Below the pieces are notes generated by a model. It was not told the origin of the DNA. It saw only the letters and a list, made by a program, of their open reading frames with translations, and made no database searches. The position numbers and the translations under genes are program-made. A stretch of 64,000 nucleotides of DNA from Adiantum capillus-veneris (lineage: Eukaryota; Streptophyta; Polypodiopsida; Polypodiales; Pteridaceae): positions 37,603,239 through 37,667,238 of the forward strand of contig CM043966.1 in the NCBI GenBank assembly GCA_014529385.2. The letters are read 5' to 3'. Positions 60,399 through 64,000 of the stretch are shown here, piece by piece; the first letter of the stretch is position 1; every line of letters begins with the position of its first letter.

Positions 60399-60953
60399 TT
60401 AGTCTTCTTTTGAGAATAAGCTTTCACTTTGTCTCTTCTTTAATGGATAGCTACCGTTCTTGTGCAGCCCCAAGGCATCAGCAATGATTTGAGGTGTAAT
60501 GACGACTTCTTTGCTTTCCCCTTTAACTGTGGTGAGAGTTGCCATGCCATCTTTCTTGATGGTGGTTGTCATCTCATAAATTCTTTGGAGATTAACACCA
60601 ATTGTCTTTGATGTGAAGAATCCATGCAGGTCTACTCTTTCTAGGTGGTTGAGAAGGCCCTCTTTGCTAGCATACTCACTTAGCTCTCTTGGAATCATTG
60701 GCACGTCCACCGTATTGCCATGTGGGTCTTTGAATGTTCCCTAATATAGCCTTATTCCTTCTGCTTCTAATGTGGCTTCATCCATCCAAGATTTAGTTAG
60801 CTTTAGTGTTTCATTTGGGATGGTAAAAGGCTCTTCAATTGCCATGATATCCTTTAGGGTAGGTCTTTTCCTCTTTATAGGTACTTGTTTGCTTCCATTG
60901 ATCTTGCATGCACTCCAAGTGCCAAAGTTAGCATTTTTTACAAAATCTAGCAT
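60399..60953 (-). pseudogene. M ORF, N-terminal segment, unknown
   Basis: Two pieces in one frame split by a TAG at 60741-60743. The first (70 codons) includes PIKRKRPTLKDIMAIEEPF; the second (103 codons) includes LLNHLERVDLHGFFTSKTIG and VVITPQIIADALGLHKNG. The pattern 'ITPxxIADALGL' resembles plant transposon-associated proteins annotated as putative transposase-like domains (uncertain memory). It continues at 54557 after removal of N, with a one-base frame change. Confidence 0.5.
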
Positions 60954-61071
60954 TTGTTTTGTTTCTAGCTATCCAAATGACTTCTAAATTGAAACATAAG
61001 CTAATAAGGGCCTAAGGGTGGTATGCAAGTTGACAAAAGTGCATTTTGAGTACAAATGTATGCTGTGAGAA

Positions 61072-62630
61072 ATCATACGCGTATGATGTTCAAGTGCTCA
61101 GAATGGGGTGATTTTCCATATGTGCATAGCTCATAGCATGTACATCATGAATATATGCATGGGTTTCAATTTGGATGTCATTTAGGCAAGATGTGACCAT
61201 TAGAACTCCTTTCAGGCCTTGAAGTTGGATTCTGGATTAGTTTTGAGCAAGTGAGGTTCAAATGGGATGAAACTTGGTAGATGCTCTAACAATCATGTAA
61301 TGAAGGCTTAGAATAGGTCAAGTTAGCTCTCAAGTTCATCTTTAGGCTATGGAGACATCATACACGTATGATGTCTACTTTGTCAAAAGGGGCTCAAATT
61401 TGTACCAAAGCTGGGTTTTAGCTTGGCATAGATTCGTGTGGTATTAGACTTTGATTTGGAAATGTTTTATGTTCTTGGAGCCAAAAATCAAGTATAGATA
61501 TTTTGAGTTCCGAAACTTGGGTTTGGATGGGTATAAAGAGTTGAAACTTGATAGAACTTGAGTTGTGATCTAAGAATGATGGGATAAAGGCATTGGAAGT
61601 GAAAAATTCACCAAATTGGTCATTTTGGCCTTTTGGAGACATCATACACGTATGATGTTTCTTTTGAGATTTTTGGCCCAAAGTTGACATGTAGGATCCC
61701 CAGATGATGGGTAACTCTCTAATCATCTCAGGTTTTGATTTAGAGGTGGAATCATGTGGCTGGAGCCATAGATTGTGTCTTAGGCCAATATTTTTTATTT
61801 TGGGATCCAAGTGGTCACAAGCTTGCTCAAACTAGTCCAAATTGAACATATGGCTTTCACACTATGTGTTGAACATGTGTATGATGAAAAATATTGATCT
61901 TGGCATCATGAATGAATAGACATTATACATGTATGATGTTTTTTGATGCAAAACTGCTTGAAACTTAGCAAGCTTATAATGATGTTGTAAAAGTGTTGGG
62001 GTTGTCAAAAACACAAAAGCATGTCAATTTAAGGGATCTACACATCATATGTGTATGATGTCTAGGTTGTCCTTTTTGGCTCAAACTTGATGTATAGTTT
62101 GATTATCATGTGTACATTACTCTAATGTGTGCAAATATGAATTTGGACAAGTGTTCATGTGCCCAAGGCCATAGAAGGTGTTTCTAACTATTTGATTAGA
62201 AAAATGAGGAGTATGATGATCAAAGCATGCCCAATGGTGCCTAAACTTGGTGTAGAGGCTATGTGTGCCATGATATACAAATCTGGACACCCAAAATGTT
62301 GATAGAACCCCTCTATGATAGGTCTAGGCATCATACATGTATGATGTCTTTTCTTGTAAAATTGACATGTGAGCATGGGGATAAGATGTATATGCTAGGT
62401 GCATGTGTTGTGTCAAGTTTCTCTAAGTTTAGAGCCTTTTTCCTATGGATAAGTCCATATTTTACCCAAGGACTCCAACTTAGTGGTTTTTGGCTAAATG
62501 ATGGCTTGATGTGGTCCAATTTGCATGTGACTTGGTAGGTGAGTTGTATGATGCATGGTGAAGAGGCTGGTGTGGAAAAAATAACATTTGCATGCATAAA
62601 AGCGCCAACCGGACATCATATGCGTATGAT
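61072..62630. repeat. Array of seven palindromes at ~285-bp spacing in M
   Basis: Core ATCATAC-NN-GTATGAT, sometimes extended to AGAC...GTCT, at 61072, 61357, 61641, 61922, 62044, 62330 and 62615 (each 16 bp). Spacings 285, 284, 281, 122, 286, 285. Flanks are loosely similar, indicating a degenerate tandem repeat of about 285 bp in which the palindrome is the best kept part. No coding potential that I trust. Confidence 0.9.
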
Positions 62631-62639
62631 GTCTAGAAT

Positions 62640-63740
62640 GCAAAAATTAAGTCTTGATGCATGGGGAAGATGTGTGCCAGTGCCCTAAGCCCTAATTGCT
62701 AGTTTTCACCTCAAAAAGTCAAATATTTGGCATAGAAACTTCCTCTTTGGCATTTCAGGCTTTGAAATGGATTTCCGCATTTGGGGATGACTTTTTGCGA
62801 TGATTCTTCTTCAGCTTGATCACCCAGGCTTGTAGATGCAATAGAGCACTTTTTAGTGGCTTTGGTGTATCCTTTGGCCATACCATTTTTGGTGATTTGT
62901 TGCTCAAATTGTGTCTTTTTGTGAGGAGATGGTTGGCCATGATTTTCCTTGATTTTTGACCATATGTTTTGGTTGTCGATGGTATGTCGATGATGTCCGT
63001 GAAGTTTGGTGGAAAATGGTGGACGCACCACTTGTCCATGGGAGCCAAATGATGCTTTGTGTGTTTGAAGCCAAGCTCGGTGTTTTAACCTACTTCTGGT
63101 AGTTTGACCTTGAAGGGAATTACATGGGCTTGTAGATAACCTCAAGGAGTGCCTACTCATGAAGTTTGGTGCCAATCGGACGACTTGTTCCAAATTGACT
63201 TCTCTCATGTCTGGTGCCGATCGGTGTCCCATGTGCGTCATACAAAGCCGTAGAAGATCCATGCGCTCTAGGTCGCTCAAGCTCTATCTAACTCTAAATA
63301 GTGAAAATGAGGTAGTAAGTGGGGCCCAAAATATCTTATATCGGGGGTTCCCGGGCCACTTGCCACAAAATTTGACATGTGCTCATATCTCATCATGAAA
63401 TGCACTTTAGGCTCAAAAGTTTCTCCATTTGGACTCTTTTTGCCCCATTTCCAAAAAAATTGTCATTTCGTCCAAAAACTGGCAGGATTGGGCTTTCCGT
63501 AACTTTTCCATAATTGCACTTAAACTTCACCATATGTTTTCCTTCACTTACTGATGATCACACTTATATTTTTCTTTTGTCATTCCGTCTACATCTCGCT
63601 TGATTTTCTATTTTTCTTTGTTTTTCTCCAAATAAATAATAAAAATAAAACAAAAATAACCAAAGTAACCCAAAAATACCAAGAAATTAAAATAAATAAA
63701 AAATAGCACAATAAACAACTATTACAAACGTTTGTGATAT
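62640..63740 (-). other. M non-coding stretch
   Basis: No motif. A 189-codon open stretch on the minus strand (62711-63280) has no recognisable composition or domain and I do not call it. 63590-63720 is AT-rich. Confidence 0.4.
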
Positions 63741-63784
63741 TTTTTGGCCGAATTGCTCCATTTTTCTCATTTTTTCCAAATTTC

Positions 63785-64000
63785 CTTGGTGCCGATAGCA
63801 ACATCAGCTCCACTATTAAGAATTGCCATGGCTATTACACTTTAGAACTATACTGGAAGCGTAGTATCTACATATTCATGCTTGCAATGCTCTCCAACCC
63901 TTTTAATGGTACAGGTCTTGTGTTCAATTGAGGTTTTTCCAGTTCTTGAATTCCTTCTCAAATCTGTGATGTTGGATCTTTTACCCCAAACTTCTCCAAG
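63785..64000 (-). pseudogene. pro: Protease fragment of the A/B family
   Basis: Minus strand shows a decayed active site (ILNSGADVAI, Asn for catalytic Asp) and, upstream, NTRPVPL and LEKFGVKDPTS, which match the proteases of A and B. Stops present. The similarity ends at about 63740. Confidence 0.75.

Larger units (their letters stand above)
50611..64000 (-). mobile_element. Element M: large A-family chimera, 3' part
   Basis: Ends in a 3' LTR (50611-51534) with an adjoining polypurine tract (51535-51546, minus strand GGAGGGGGGGAG). To the right follow an unknown multi-domain ORF, a palindrome array (61072-62630), non-coding DNA and, at 63785-64000, a protease fragment of the A/B family in the same orientation. 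No RT or integrase of M is seen between protease and LTR. N is inserted at 54559-60395. The 5' end lies right of the window. That the protease fragment and LTR belong to one element is inference. Confidence 0.65.

Noticed and set aside
61072-62630. CRISPR-like array
   Set aside because: Spacers of about 270 bp that are themselves similar, short palindromic cores, and a eukaryotic context; not a CRISPR.
62711-63280. 189-codon open frame on the minus strand
   Set aside because: No domain, no coding-like composition, lies among non-coding repeats and overlaps other open frames; chance is likely.

Overview
This 64 kb window is intergenic, transposon-packed plant nuclear DNA. I see no host gene. 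The evidence for a land plant is the mix of Ty1/copia and Ty3/gypsy families, primer sites complementary to plant tRNA-iMet and tRNA-Asp, chromodomain integrases, and an Athila/Tat-like pol. The species cannot be read from the sequence. The unusual LINE reverse transcriptase and the atypical Gag zinc knuckles make me cautious about assuming an angiosperm.

Almost every base fits one nested stack of elements, labelled A to P here. Base layer: E, an old copia element on the + strand (28842-29859 and 34158-34494). Left side: C, a chromovirus on the - strand (16829-18725 plus 24033-28841), sits in the reverse transcriptase of E. B, a tRNA-Asp-primed Ty3/gypsy element on the - strand (5527-16828), sits in the chromodomain of C. 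A, a relative of B on the - strand (1-5526), sits in the integrase of B. D, a young complete copia on the + strand (18726-24032), sits in the reverse transcriptase of C. Middle: F, a gag-only LTR element on the + strand (29860-34157), sits in E, and a LINE fragment sits in the CT microsatellite of its 3' LTR. Right side: P (copia, -, 34495-35044) sits in the LTR of E. G (copia of the D family, -, 35045-37047) sits in P. H (Ty3/gypsy, +, 37048-40686 and 45697-about 49940) sits in the leader of G. I (copia, -, 40687-45696) sits in H. H runs into gag fragment K (+). K is cut by M, a large A-related chimera on the - strand (50611-64000 and beyond). N (chromovirus, -, 54559-60395) sits in M. D, I, N and F are bounded by target-site duplications; the other boundaries rest on LTR ends, primer sites and interrupted reading frames.

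Most coding regions are decayed by in-frame stops, many explainable as C-to-T changes, and by frameshifts. D is the exception: its LTRs look identical and a single-base loss breaks an otherwise open gag-pol. B keeps every catalytic residue of RT, RNase H and integrase in one long open stretch, broken only near the integrase C-terminus.

The least expected structures are these: (1) two unrelated palindromes repeated every 284-299 bp, one in the leader of B and one in M; (2) a large unrecognised multi-domain ORF of M that lies where pol should be; (3) two tandem HHCC zinc modules in the pol of B; (4) a 133-bp near-perfect inverted repeat in the leader of young element D; (5) dinucleotide microsatellites just downstream of the TATA box in LTRs of unrelated families.
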